64,000 nt of DNA from Manduca sexta (lineage: Eukaryota > Arthropoda > Insecta > Lepidoptera > Sphingidae), in the NCBI RefSeq assembly GCF_014839805.1, contig NC_051128.1:12972466-13036465 (forward strand). The letters are read 5' to 3'. Both the position numbers and the translations under genes were made by a program. The number at the start of each line of letters is the position of its first letter. Position 1 is the stretch's first letter. The notes below the pieces were generated by a model, which did no database searches, was not told the DNA's origin, and was given only the letters and a program-made list of their open reading frames with translations. This document shows positions 55,701 to 57,790 of the stretch, one piece after another.

Positions 55701-56264
55701 TCTGATGATGTAAAGAAGGCCCTAGACAAGACAGGCATGTTCATCACGACGCCTCGAGGGGTGGTGGATGTTAAGGTACGCACTTAACATAATCTAAATG
55801 ATATAATGCAAGTTTTACAGAGAATGGACAGAAAATTTATAATTATTTATCTAACTTATAAAATAAAGTCCCTCTGCCACGTCTCTCTGAACGCCATAAA
55901 CTCAAAAACTACGAAGCAAATTTTCATATGATTTTTATCGATGAAGCGATTCAAAAAGTAGGTTTACGTGTATATTCATTAATGTTTTGTATGATAGATG
56001 GAGCTAACGTTTGTTGAAGTTGTTTAAGTAACCAGATATTTCATTGTTGTGCTGCGTGACGCCTAAACATCCCTATAAGTCATACTAAATCAATTTCTTC
56101 AGGGTAAGGGTGAGATGACCACTCACTGGTTGGAAGGTCGCACGGGACCTTCGCCAGCAAGACCAGCGCCTTCCCTGGATTGCACTCCCAGCTTCTTAGC
56201 CAGGATCCACTCTCAAGGACGAGCTTCGCCAAGATACAAACCAGATACGAAGCTTCAGCAGTAG
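5199..56264 (+). CDS. NIT-domain transmembrane guanylate cyclase (15 exons, 624 aa)
   Basis: The enzyme should convert GTP to cGMP at the cell surface. Coding exons: 5199-5408, 11474-11571, 13629-13763, 21834-21956, 29511-29624, 30038-30163, 39668-39796, 40322-40451, 44684-44806, 45183-45272, 49519-49642, 52813-52901, 55268-55397, 55684-55775, 56103-56264. All introns are GT-AG and the total is 1875 nt with no internal stop. Order: TM1 (33-52), NIT-like helical ectodomain (about 71-310, with [11 protein letters not shown] at 84-94), TM2 (328-347), signalling helix with [14 protein letters not shown] (375-388), class III cyclase domain (397-583), polar tail. Metal ligands are D411 and D455; guanine-selecting residues are E451 and C523; N530 and R534 are the transition-state pair. 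There is no kinase-homology domain. From family knowledge it resembles the NIT/cyclase proteins of insects (Drosophila CG33958 type, recalled and not searched). The ligand is unknown; nitrate/nitrite sensing is known only for bacterial NIT proteins. Confidence 0.93.
6353..6690 (+). mobile_element. SINE-A, near full length
   Basis: Head AGCGGCAATAGCCTAGTTGG (A-box-like), B box GGTTCAAATCCC, tail GGGCTGATATTATTATTATT. TGACTAAC occurs at 6341-6348 and 6694-6701 as a probable target duplication. The ORF inside it is SINE-derived. Confidence 0.85.
7260..7400 (-). repeat. Family F partial, reverse, with long T-runs
   Basis: A 28-nt near-pure T tract (7259-7286), then ATGTTAAGTGGAGTAGGGTC and GACGAGAGATGATTACCC, the reverse of the family-F end. 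Confidence 0.55.
8020..8330 (+). mobile_element. RTE-like endonuclease/RT C-terminal relic
   Basis: In one forward frame gives [20 protein letters not shown] followed by a Trp-containing segment, the 'G+xxGRRxRGRPxxRWxDxI' end of RTE-type RT proteins. Frameshifts are present. Its right end (8240-8310) joins family-F-like text. Confidence 0.55.
8603..8912 (-). mobile_element. SINE-A, diverged
   Basis: Reverse copy from ATTAGCCCTGTATTG to CCAACTAAGCTATCGC. More diverged than the copies at 6353 or 46618. Confidence 0.75.
9646..10348 (+). mobile_element. Family D element with three 123-bp tandem units
   Basis: Starts CTAGCTTTTGCTCGCGGCTC, then CCTATGTTCTTCCCAGGG, AACTTTTTAAGAGGAATAAT, then three tandem units starting at 9980, 10103 and 10226 (each 123 bp). 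Non-autonomous; no transposase seen. Class uncertain (Helitron-like or a composite). Confidence 0.75.
9980..10348 (+). repeat. Three 123-bp tandem units
   Basis: Each unit begins CATT(A/G)CTGCTCCGCTCC and ends near AAGATTAG(C/T). Unit starts: 9980, 10103, 10226. The same unit occurs once in reverse near 26500-26630 and five times at 36052-36659. Confidence 0.85.
10349..10905 (+). repeat. Second, diverged family-D module with CAGA microsatellite
   Basis: Contains a degenerate copy of the same text (CACTGCTCTGCTCCTATT at about 10614) and GAGTAGTTTTTGTTTCTATA, followed by (CAGA)n at 10743-10779. Confidence 0.6.
10743..10779 (+). repeat. (CAGA)n microsatellite
   Basis: About nine tandem CAGA units within the family-D module; in related copies the place holds only 'CAAACAAACAAAC' or less. 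Confidence 0.9.
11101..11310 (+). mobile_element. SINE-B
   Basis: Head GGCTCAGTGGCGTAGTTG, middle CATCACATCATGGGACGGAA, 3' end CCCTTTCGGAGCTAGAAGGC. The B box is degenerate (GGTTCCATCCCCGGGTCGGG). Confidence 0.75.
11474..11571 (+). CDS. Cyclase exon 2: start of NIT domain
   Basis: Residues 71-103. Carries [15 protein letters not shown], the Leu-Gln-x-Glu-Arg helix signature typical of the first NIT helix, and a possible N-glycosylation site NGS at N98. Acceptor TCTAACAG, donor GTAAGC, ends in phase 2 inside an Arg codon. Confidence 0.9.
11600..11888 (+). repeat. Family C repeat
   Basis: GAGGAGTTGAGCTTGCCTTT, CGCCTGATAGCAAACGATAC, and the end CCCAGACGGATTCTCACATA, matching the 4855 copy along its length. 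A SINE-A tail scrap follows directly. Confidence 0.75.
12265..12337. repeat. Inverted repeat, 34-bp arms (one mismatch), 5-nt loop
   Basis: Left arm 12265-12298 (starts TTTAAAGGAGATATTAAAGA) pairs with 12304-12337; the outer 26 bp are perfect. Lies in intron 2 and touches a second hairpin. Confidence 0.9.
12339..12394. repeat. Inverted repeat, 27-bp arms (two mismatches), 2-nt loop
   Basis: Left arm 12339-12365 (TACATCCAATAAAGTAGACC...) pairs with 12368-12394; the inner 15 bp (AGTAGACCGGCATAT) are perfect. Confidence 0.88.
12431..12728 (+). mobile_element. SINE-A
   Basis: Head AGCGGCGATAGCCTAATTGG and B-box region CAGATTCAAAACCC (mutated), with an internal deletion in the middle segment and a degraded tail (AATACAAAGCTGGTG). 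Confidence 0.75.
12899..13075 (+). repeat. Family-D-like derivative
   Basis: ACTAGCTTTCGCCCGCGGCC to TTACCTCCTTATATAGATAT, short form without the tandem unit. Confidence 0.6.
13219..13275 (-). mobile_element. SINE-B 3' scrap
   Basis: Reverse 3' end only: CCTGGAGGGGTAAGCAGAGG, then ACACCCGCTTTTC. Confidence 0.45.
13629..13763 (+). CDS. Cyclase exon 3: NIT domain
   Basis: Residues 103-148. The sequence is hydrophilic and probably helical, with possible N-glycosylation sites NLT (N105) and NKS (N130), as expected of an ectodomain. Acceptor AATTTCAG, donor GTAAGT. Both ends are phase 2 and split Arg codons. Confidence 0.9.
13995..14160 (-). repeat. Family-D-like derivative, reverse
   Basis: TAAAACAAAGTCCTCGCTGC to TTTTCACGCGGGTGAATCCG and CCAAAGCTAGTG, which is the family start in reverse. 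Confidence 0.6.
14550..14650 (-). mobile_element. SINE-A tail fragment
   Basis: Reverse 3' part only: (AAT)n, ATATCAGCCCTGTATATAT, CCCACAGTTGGGCACG, CTCCTCTACTACTGAG. Confidence 0.65.
14905..15033 (+). mobile_element. RTE-like LINE 3' end
   Basis: Forward frame reads [20 protein letters not shown] then KSLGEA, and the sequence ends in a short (GAT)n run at about 15008-15026. Strongly 5'-truncated copy. Confidence 0.65.
15440..15660 (+). repeat. Family F partial
   Basis: TTGTGTCGATTGCCGAAGG, TTAATCATCTCTCGTCATCG, CCACTCCACTTACCATCGGG, then AAGCACGTATAAAG. Confidence 0.6.
15768..15980 (-). mobile_element. SINE-A, head missing
   Basis: Reverse copy beginning ATAACAATAATATCAGCCC and ending near GCGATAATTCACAAAG. 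The tRNA-like head is absent. Confidence 0.7.
16670..16800. repeat. Hairpin-element piece
   Basis: TTTTCGAATTTTATCGCG, TTTTCTCCCAACATTTCGAA and GTCTTCATGGCTACTC: a diverged single-sided version of the 232-360 element. Confidence 0.55.
17145..17200. repeat. Short dispersed repeat, copy 1
   Basis: CAGAATCATTTTGACATTGC, GTTACTAAATGAAACCACAT, matched at 23255-23300. Confidence 0.55.
17644..17887. mobile_element. Foldback MITE with ~75-bp imperfect terminal inverted repeats
   Basis: Left end TTACCCCCTTATTCATAGAC then ATTATTTATCTAAG; the right end is its reverse complement (CTTAGATAAATAACGTCTAT, GAATAAGAGGGTAA). The symmetry continues inward through AACAAGTCTGTTTCTCAG / CTGAGAAATAGACTTGTT. No transposase inside. 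Confidence 0.8.
18727..18800 (+). repeat. Family C scrap (diverged)
   Basis: TTGAGTGACGGGATTAGCAA, then CTGATGGCAAGCATCTCAAC and CGCCTGTAAACG, a diverged start of family C. Confidence 0.4.
19060..19235. repeat. Two-copy dispersed repeat, copy 1
   Basis: GCCTGATCTCTCTCCGGTC, GTGTATTGCGCACACACTTG and ATAATATTTCCTGCGTACC match 21640-21775 in order. Confidence 0.6.
19530..19678 (-). mobile_element. SINE-A, 3' half
   Basis: Reverse copy from TATCTGGCCTATATTATATA to AGAGAACTTCTCAG, 5'-truncated. Confidence 0.7.
21070..21355 (+). repeat. Family-D-like derivative
   Basis: TATTGCTTGCGGTTTCGCCC at the left end; CCGCATTTATAATATTAGTA at the right end. Confidence 0.55.
21640..21775. repeat. Two-copy dispersed repeat, copy 2
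   Basis: GCCTGATCTCTCTCAGTCTC, GTGTATTGCACACACTTGTG and ATAATATTTCCCGCATAC. Ends close to the exon 4 acceptor. Confidence 0.6.
21834..21956 (+). CDS. Cyclase exon 4: NIT domain
   Basis: Residues 148-189. Contains [20 protein letters not shown], a helix resembling the W-Y-T/S...N..LL segment of NIT domains. Acceptor TTCACAG, donor GTAAGA, phase 2 on both sides. A dispersed repeat (21640-21775) ends about 60 bp upstream of the acceptor. Confidence 0.9.
22925..23040. repeat. Hairpin-element piece, reverse
   Basis: GTGACCATGAAGGCTGCAGC, CTTCGAAACGTCG and AACGTCTGACATTCGCC, the opposite orientation of the 38510 piece. Confidence 0.55.
23255..23365. repeat. Short dispersed repeat, copy 2
   Basis: CAGGGTCATTTTGACATTGC, GTTACTAAATGATACCACAT, then TTGACACGAATCCC. 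Longer than copy 1. Confidence 0.55.
23388..23605 (+). mobile_element. SINE-B
   Basis: Head GTCTCGGTGACGTAGCCG, B-box region GGGTTAGAATCCCGGGTCGG, middle CATGGGACGGAACATACTG. Confidence 0.8.
23993..24158 (+). mobile_element. SINE-A, 3' half
   Basis: Forward copy starting CACATCTGAGAAGTTCTCTA and ending GGGCTGATAGTATTATATTA. 5'-truncated at nearly the same point as several others. Confidence 0.75.
24180..24480 (+). repeat. Family F, long copy
   Basis: GGCAGGCCGGCATAATTG, AACCCGCCATAGTGGCCCAT, ATCCCACTCCACATACCGTC, GTGCACGTATAAAAAAAAG. The ORF that crosses it is repeat-derived. Confidence 0.6.
24811..25137 (-). mobile_element. SINE-A, near full length
   Basis: Reverse copy with an intact head (reverse of GCGGCGATAGCCTATTTGGG), B-box region and (ATT)n tail. 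The opposite-strand neighbour of the 23993 copy. Confidence 0.8.
25496..25578 (+). mobile_element. SINE-B 3' part
   Basis: TATCACATTGTTGGACGGAA, then CCTCTGCCTACCCCTTTGG and GCGTGATG. Confidence 0.55.
26070..26175 (+). mobile_element. RTE-like LINE 3' scrap
   Basis: Diverged copy of the 14905-15033 element: 'AGGATCACGCTAGATGTAGG', then TTTCGACAGGCCTGTCT, then TGTTCAACAGTGGATTT. Confidence 0.45.
26455..26970 (-). mobile_element. Family D element, reverse, one 123-bp unit
   Basis: Begins ATACTATTATATAAAGCTGA and ends GGAGCCGCGGGCAAAAGCT, giving both ends of the family. It has a single copy of the unit that is tandem elsewhere, so it approximates the ancestral arrangement. Confidence 0.75.
27205..27420 (-). 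repeat. Family-D-like derivative, reverse
   Basis: TATACTATTATATAAACCTA at one end and CACGCGGGCAGAGTAACGAG then CCAAAGCTAAT at the other; lacks the tandem unit. Confidence 0.55.
28742..29166 (+). pseudogene. Jockey-like LINE ORF2 C-terminal fragment
   Basis: [40 protein letters not shown] and, in a shifted frame, [13 protein letters not shown] and [14 protein letters not shown] are the conserved end of a Jockey-type ORF2. Stops and a frameshift show decay. Only the last ~140 codons remain, as usual for a 5'-truncated insertion; an A-rich stretch follows at about 29383-29398. Confidence 0.8.
29511..29624 (+). CDS. Cyclase exon 5: NIT domain
   Basis: Residues 189-227. Contains [18 protein letters not shown], matching the second NIT helical bundle, where a 'K/E-x-x-G-x-x-x-x-x-G' helix is typical. 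Acceptor AATTCAAG, donor GTGATC (weaker than consensus). Phase 2 on both sides. Confidence 0.88.
29625..30037 (+). other. Intron 5 of the cyclase gene
   Basis: 413 bp, almost filled by a family-E repeat (about 29661-29965) followed by a reverse 'GCGGGCAA' family-D scrap (about 29983-30020) next to the acceptor. Confidence 0.6.
29661..29965 (+). repeat. Family E dispersed repeat
   Basis: CGGGTAGTCATCACTTAGG, GAAAGGCTGGTAGGTTAGC, CTTGCCAGCCCGAGCTGCC, TCGCCTACGTGATAAAGTA. Fills most of intron 5. Confidence 0.7.
30038..30163 (+). CDS. Cyclase exon 6: NIT domain
   Basis: Residues 227-269. Begins [20 protein letters not shown] and ends in a charged segment. Acceptor ATTTTCAG, donor GTGAGT. A piece of the 'CGCGGGCAA' repeat family (about 29983-30020) lies within 20 bp of the acceptor, in the branch-point/pyrimidine-tract zone. 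Confidence 0.88.
30181..30325 (-). mobile_element. SINE-B 3' part
   Basis: Reverse copy starting ATTCACGCATTTATTCCCC about 18 bp after the exon 6 donor; includes CCGTCCCATGATATGATAG and a degraded middle. Confidence 0.6.
30483..30793 (-). mobile_element. SINE-A
   Basis: Reverse copy from TATAATATCAGCCCGGTG to ACTAGGCTATCGTCACAT. Together with the forward copy at 31093 it could form a ~300-bp inverted repeat about 300 bp apart. Confidence 0.75.
31093..31421 (+). mobile_element. SINE-A with clear target duplication
   Basis: Forward copy; TTGCCAATATC flanks it at 31083-31093 and 31422-31432. Head CGATAGCCTAGTTGG, B box GGTTCAAATCCC, tail GGGCTGATATTATTATTATA. Confidence 0.85.
32041..32213 (+). 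mobile_element. Family D element, left half (split by LINE)
   Basis: ACTAGCTTTTGCCCGCGGCT through TAGTTTTTGAGTTTAACAT, where the LINE interrupts it. Continues at 35874. Confidence 0.8.
32214..32640 (+). pseudogene. LINE ORF1 fragment with FP-like domain
   Basis: An open frame from the insertion point to a TAA at 32638-32640. It resembles the C-terminal part of lepidopteran LINE ORF1 proteins with a baculovirus-FP-like fold: basic RNA-binding character, [19 protein letters not shown], then [15 protein letters not shown]. The N-terminus is missing because the element is 5'-truncated. The ATG at 32137 lies in the host repeat and is not the original start. Confidence 0.65.
32684..34183 (+). pseudogene. 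LINE ORF2, 5' part: APE endonuclease and start of RT
   Basis: Encodes [14 protein letters not shown] near the start, LTETW and GGGVLIA, and [13 protein letters not shown], the signatures of an apurinic-type endonuclease. It ends in the N-terminal RT segment ([17 protein letters not shown]). The frame stops at 34181-34183 because of a one-base gain in the T-run near 34175-34182; the protein continues in the next frame. Confidence 0.85.
34194..34937 (+). pseudogene. LINE ORF2, middle part: reverse transcriptase palm
   Basis: Continues ORF2 in another frame. Shows [59 protein letters not shown] and the catalytic FADD (codons 34746-34757). A second frame break lies at about 34870-34900. Confidence 0.88.
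34904..35575 (+). pseudogene. LINE ORF2, 3' part: RT thumb and C-terminus
   Basis: Continues after the second frameshift with [30 protein letters not shown] and [16 protein letters not shown], the conserved C-terminal block of Jockey/CR1-like ORF2. Ends with TAG at 35573-35575, followed by a 3' UTR with T-runs and an A-rich tail. Confidence 0.85.
35874..36713 (+). mobile_element. Family D element, right half with five tandem units
   Basis: Resumes AACATGTTCAGGCAGTCGG, then five tandem units, then CAAACAAACAAACTCTTCAG and CTTTATATAATAGTATAGAT, the right end of the family. Confidence 0.8.
36052..36659 (+). repeat. Five tandem units of 123, 116, 123, 123 and 123 bp
   Basis: Unit starts at 36052, 36175, 36291, 36414 and 36537. 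Each has CCTATTGG(T/G)(C/T)ATAGCGTGATG and TTCCTGAGATTAGC. Units 4 and 5 are the most alike, suggesting recent duplication. Confidence 0.9.
37380..37465 (+). repeat. Dispersed repeat, copy 1
   Basis: GAAGCCCGCAGTCCTAATGC, GCCGAAGAGAGCCACCGCGG, shared with 57670-57790. Confidence 0.55.
38360..38730 (+). repeat. Family F dispersed repeat (interrupted)
   Basis: CATAATGGCCCATGTAAGTG, CCGGCATAATTGTGTCGACT, and after the insertion GAATCCCACTCCACTTACC and ATCAGGAGCAATGGGG. Shared with 510-620, 15440-15660, 24180-24480 and 59325-59870. Confidence 0.65.
38510..38630 (+). mobile_element. Hairpin-element piece inserted in family F with 12-bp duplication
   Basis: TTTTCCGGATTCTATCGCGG, TTTCTCCCGACGTTTCGAAG and CTTCATGGTCACGG. 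AATCTCTTTTCA occurs on both sides (38498-38509 and 38631-38642), and family-F text resumes after it, so this is a real insertion. Confidence 0.75.
38862..39010 (+). mobile_element. SINE-B, head missing
   Basis: CAGCATCAGTCCAGAGTCTG, CACATCATGGGATGGAATAT, then GGCGTGAGTGT at the 3' end. Confidence 0.6.
39668..39796 (+). CDS. Cyclase exon 7: end of NIT domain
   Basis: Residues 269-312. Contains [19 protein letters not shown] and [10 protein letters not shown], an amphipathic helix leading toward the second membrane span. NIT proteins often have the same 'W/Y-F...-T..I..L...E' closing helix. Acceptor TTTCCAG, donor GTGAGG. Phase 2 on both sides. Confidence 0.88.
39797..40321 (+). other. Intron 7 of the cyclase gene
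   Basis: 525 bp, AT-rich. I see no repeat family or secondary coding signal in it. Confidence 0.6.
40322..40451 (+). CDS. Cyclase exon 8: TM2
   Basis: Residues 312-355. The hydrophobic stretch [18 protein letters not shown] (330-347) is the second transmembrane helix, flanked by charged EARRSEA outside and KNAVNTIQ inside. Acceptor ATTTACAG, donor GTGGGT. Starts phase 2, ends phase 0. Confidence 0.9.
41386..42290 (-). mobile_element. Decayed Psq/Pogo-type DNA transposon region
   Basis: Holds a reverse-strand piece coding a Psq-type helix-turn-helix (see 41640-41799). Clusters of CCCC/GGGG strings mark both ends and the middle: GCCCCGGCATAACGGAG near 41391 and, in reverse, GGGGAGCATAACGGGACG near 42270, which may be remains of inverted ends. 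An 80-codon reverse ORF (42044-42286) is not recognised. Confidence 0.5.
41640..41799 (-). pseudogene. Psq-type DNA-binding domain relic of a Pogo-like transposase
   Basis: Reverse frame after an acceptor-like TTTTGTTTTAG reads [20 protein letters not shown], then [19 protein letters not shown]; a one-base shift then gives [11 protein letters not shown] before a stop. This is the R-x-W-x-x-x-x-M-x-x-A ... G-x-x-x-A-S-x-x-Y-x-V-P-Q-T-V pattern of Psq domains at the N-terminus of Pogo-like transposases. Truncated and frameshifted. Confidence 0.65.
43494..43735 (-). mobile_element. SINE-B with small internal insertion
   Basis: Reverse copy from GGGTACGCAGAAGCGTGAC to ACTACGTCACAGAGGCAGTC. About 35 bp (43540-43575, GAAATGATTTATTTAAATCC) do not belong to the family and recur at 59154-59185. 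Confidence 0.7.
44684..44806 (+). CDS. Cyclase exon 9: signalling helix / HNOBA-like linker
   Basis: Residues 356-396. The charged heptad-like segment [19 protein letters not shown] is followed by [11 protein letters not shown]. This is the dimerising linker placed directly before the catalytic domain in animal guanylate cyclases. Acceptor TTTTAAG, donor GTGGGC, phase 0 on both sides. Confidence 0.93.
44807..45182 (+). other. Intron 9 of the cyclase gene
   Basis: 376 bp, AT-rich, between the signalling-helix exon and the first catalytic exon. No repeat recognised. Confidence 0.6.
45183..45272 (+). CDS. Cyclase exon 10: catalytic core, first metal Asp
   Basis: Residues 397-426. Contains [15 protein letters not shown]411 is the first of the two Mg/Mn-binding aspartates of class III cyclases, and the adjacent IVGFT is the nucleotide-binding turn. 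Acceptor AATTTCAG, donor GTAGTA. Confidence 0.95.
45409..45550 (+). mobile_element. RTE-like LINE 3' end
   Basis: Same family as 14905-15033: GGACTGAAGACTTGATAAAG, GCCGCTTTTGATAGGTTCG, ending in GATGATGATGAAG. Confidence 0.6.
45928..46160 (+). mobile_element. SINE-B
   Basis: Head GCTTCGTGGGCGTAG, B box GGGTTCGAATCTGGGGTCGG, 3' end CTCCCTTCGGGTATCAAGGC. Confidence 0.75.
46618..46955 (+). mobile_element. SINE-A, near full length
   Basis: Head AGCGGCGATAGCCTATTTGG, B box GGTTCAAATCCC, tail GGGCTGATATTATTATTATT. ATGGATAGAGGT occurs just upstream (about 46590) and just after the tail, suggesting a target duplication with a small offset. Confidence 0.85.
47478..47529. repeat. Perfect 21-bp hairpin with 10-nt loop
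   Basis: Left arm 47478-47498 begins CTACTGGCATGGTGAG, right arm 47509-47529 is its exact reverse complement. Located in intron 10; not part of any repeat family recognised elsewhere in the window. Confidence 0.92.
48224..48330 (+). repeat. Family C scrap
   Basis: TGAATGACGAGACGAACATG, CCGATCGCCTAATGGTGAGC, GATACGACTGCCC: the first third of the repeat. Confidence 0.6.
48447..48575 (-). mobile_element. SINE-B 5' part
   Basis: Reverse copy: TAGATTCCGGGCTAATTTAG, CTTACCCGACCCGGGGATTG, CCACGGTATCAAGG. Confidence 0.6.
49519..49642 (+). CDS. Cyclase exon 11: catalytic core, second metal Asp and purine Glu
   Basis: Residues 427-468. Contains [19 protein letters not shown]451 is the guanine-selecting Glu and D455 the second metal ligand. 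Acceptor TTTTCAG, donor GTGAGT, ends phase 1. Confidence 0.96.
51284..51557 (+). mobile_element. SINE-A, diverged
   Basis: Forward copy from GGGAGTGAAACGGACTGC to ACAGTATATAATAGTGG. The head is degraded and the tail lacks the (ATT)n run. Confidence 0.7.
51784..51840 (+). promoter_or_regulatory. 57-nt pyrimidine tract ending in CAG
   Basis: An almost pure C/T run ends CTTCCTCCAG at 51840, followed by GACCCTGCAG. It looks like a very strong splice acceptor within intron 11, but no cyclase domain is missing at this point. Confidence 0.4.
52153..52380 (+). mobile_element. SINE-B
   Basis: Head GAGGCCTCGGTAACTGAG, B box GGGTTCGAATCTCGGGTCGG, middle ATCATGGGACGGACCACAC. Confidence 0.75.
52813..52901 (+). 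CDS. Cyclase exon 12: catalytic domain helix
   Basis: Residues 468-497. Contains [18 protein letters not shown], the amphipathic helix that follows the GLP loop in guanylate cyclases. Acceptor TTGTTATAG, donor GTATCT (weak), ends phase 0. Confidence 0.92.
53665..53690. repeat. Perfect 26-nt palindrome
   Basis: AGCAAAGAAACTA followed at once by its reverse complement TAGTTTCTTTGCT, no spacer. Intron 12. Confidence 0.92.
54530..54715. repeat. Inverted repeat partner 1
   Basis: TTTACTCGATCAGCTGTAAG, ACCCGCCATCTTGCCTCTTA, TTTAGGCAATTCTTAAGCAC: the reverse complement of 60022-60185. Confidence 0.75.
55268..55397 (+). CDS. Cyclase exon 13: catalytic core, Cys and Asn/Arg
   Basis: Residues 498-541. 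Contains [20 protein letters not shown], then [17 protein letters not shown]523 pairs with E451 for guanine selection, and N530 and R534 stabilise the transition state. Acceptor TTTGGCAG, donor GTAAGA, ends phase 1. Confidence 0.96.
55684..55775 (+). CDS. Cyclase exon 14: end of catalytic domain
   Basis: Residues 541-571. Carries [13 protein letters not shown] followed by a GVVDVK strand, matching the 'I.+S......L' and 'G...vKGKG' end of cyclase domains. Acceptor TTGTTCTAG, donor GTACGC. Confidence 0.93.
55776..56102 (+). other. Intron 14 of the cyclase gene
   Basis: 327 bp, with a scrap of a family-D-like element (about 55855-55960, 'ATAAAATAAAGTCC' onward). Nothing else seen. Confidence 0.5.
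56103..56264 (+). CDS. Cyclase exon 15: last strand and C-terminal tail
   Basis: Residues 572-624 and TAG stop. [13 protein letters not shown] closes the cyclase domain with the conserved KGKGxMxTxWL motif. The remaining ~40 residues are rich in Ser, Pro and Arg and look disordered. Acceptor TTTCTTCAG. Confidence 0.95.
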   Translation, partial: GKGEMTTHWLEGRTGPSPARPAPSLDCTPSFLARIHSQGRASPRYKPDTKLQQ

Positions 56265-56531
56265 ATTTTTATACCTATTGCTGTTTACTGCTATTACCAA
56301 TGTCAGTGGGGTGAGATAAGACTTAAAGAATGTGAAGAATCGAAATTTGGGTTTTAGCATTCACGTGGAATATTTAGCATTTTTTTGTTCAGTGATCTCC
56401 TAATTATCATATCTTTTTCCTCATTGTATTCCATGGTGAGGTCAGCGCAACATGTTTTGACGCATGTTGCATTTTGCAAGTAAGTGCTTGGACGTCACCT
56501 CAAATGGAAGAACTATTTTAGATATTTAGTA

Positions 56532-56557
56532 AATAAATATCCTAAAGGGTTAATAAA
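56532..56557 (+). terminator. Two poly(A) signals of the cyclase gene
   Basis: AATAAA occurs at 56532-56537 and again at 56552-56557, about 270-290 nt after the stop codon. T/G-rich sequence (TTGGTGTTGTAAATTTT) follows at about 56576-56592, as expected downstream of a cleavage site. Assignment to this gene is by position. Confidence 0.6.
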
Positions 56558-57669
56558 ATCATAATCTAATTGACTTGGTGTTGTAAATTTTCTGAATTAT
56601 TGTGTGCGAATCGATCTAATTTTTGATTCTTTTCATGGCTAAAGTCATAATATTTTGTATTAATTCTGTATTTAGCGATGTGTGACTGGAAGTCCATGTA
56701 ATTCTGTACTTATACAATTTAGATGTTATGGATTTGAGAGTATAGATTTTATAGTAATAAGATAAGCGGATAGTTCTCATTATTGGACGAAATTGAAGTA
56801 CTATCCACAAGTCAATCTTTAGTTAGTTATTAAAGATCAGTCCAGGGTAAATTGTATTAGAAAATACACCAATTGTATCGAACCTAAAAGCTCCTGATCT
56901 TCAATTCCTTTTATTTATTAATTACACAGTGTACATCATACCTTTGAACTACTTTGAAAAGAGCAACACTAGAGTTTTTTACTTGTTCTTCTCTGTTAGA
57001 ATCTGTTTTCCAGACTAGAGCTAGAATATAAATTGACAACACCTAAATGATATTTAGAGTATTTCAGAAATAAATTCGTTCTTTCGAATAACATATAGTA
57101 TAAGTGTATTTAGACAAACAAAAATAGATGAGACAGAAAAAACGCAATAATATTCATTAAATTATTTCGTTACGTACAATTTTGAGAAATAGTCCTATGT
57201 TTATGGATTTAAATGAATTATTGAATGCACTAAGGACACGAAAAAATTAGAAAAACTATGTACAGACCGTTAGTTCTGAATTCACTGCACTTTATCTTCA
57301 ATATCCACGCATAGACATAACCATCCAAGACGCCATAATTTTTAGTTTAAAAAATATGATAAACAAGAACACCTACCTATGTAAAAATATTTAATTGTGT
57401 ATTAGTTTGTTTTATTTAACTGCGTCCAATTGTTATTAAAATGTTCATAGGCAGCATTGATTCATAAAAAAATATTCGAGTTTTGATAAAATGGCCAAAA
57501 TTTAAAAATATCACCAATGCTTCCTACGAACATTTTACATTTGCACAATTGCAACCTGCTTTTAATAAATGTTTTATAAATACATTTTATTAATAAATGG
57601 ATATATTACATCGTTGTTTCATTTTTAAAAATCATCAGGAATTGGTTTGATATTGTGATCATACAGGGG

Positions 57670-57790
57670 ACAAGGCGGCACTGCGGGGCTGCGGACGAAG
57701 ACTTAGACACTCCCGTCAAAGGAAGCCCGCAGTCGTATCTAATGCGCCGAAGAGGGCCACCGCGGAGTTTTAGCTGGTAGGCCGTGCGTA
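57670..57790 (+). repeat. Dispersed repeat, copy 2
   Basis: GGAAGCCCGCAGTCGTATCT, GCCGAAGAGGGCCACCGCGG. GC-rich text continues to about 57950 without a recognised ORF. Confidence 0.55.
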
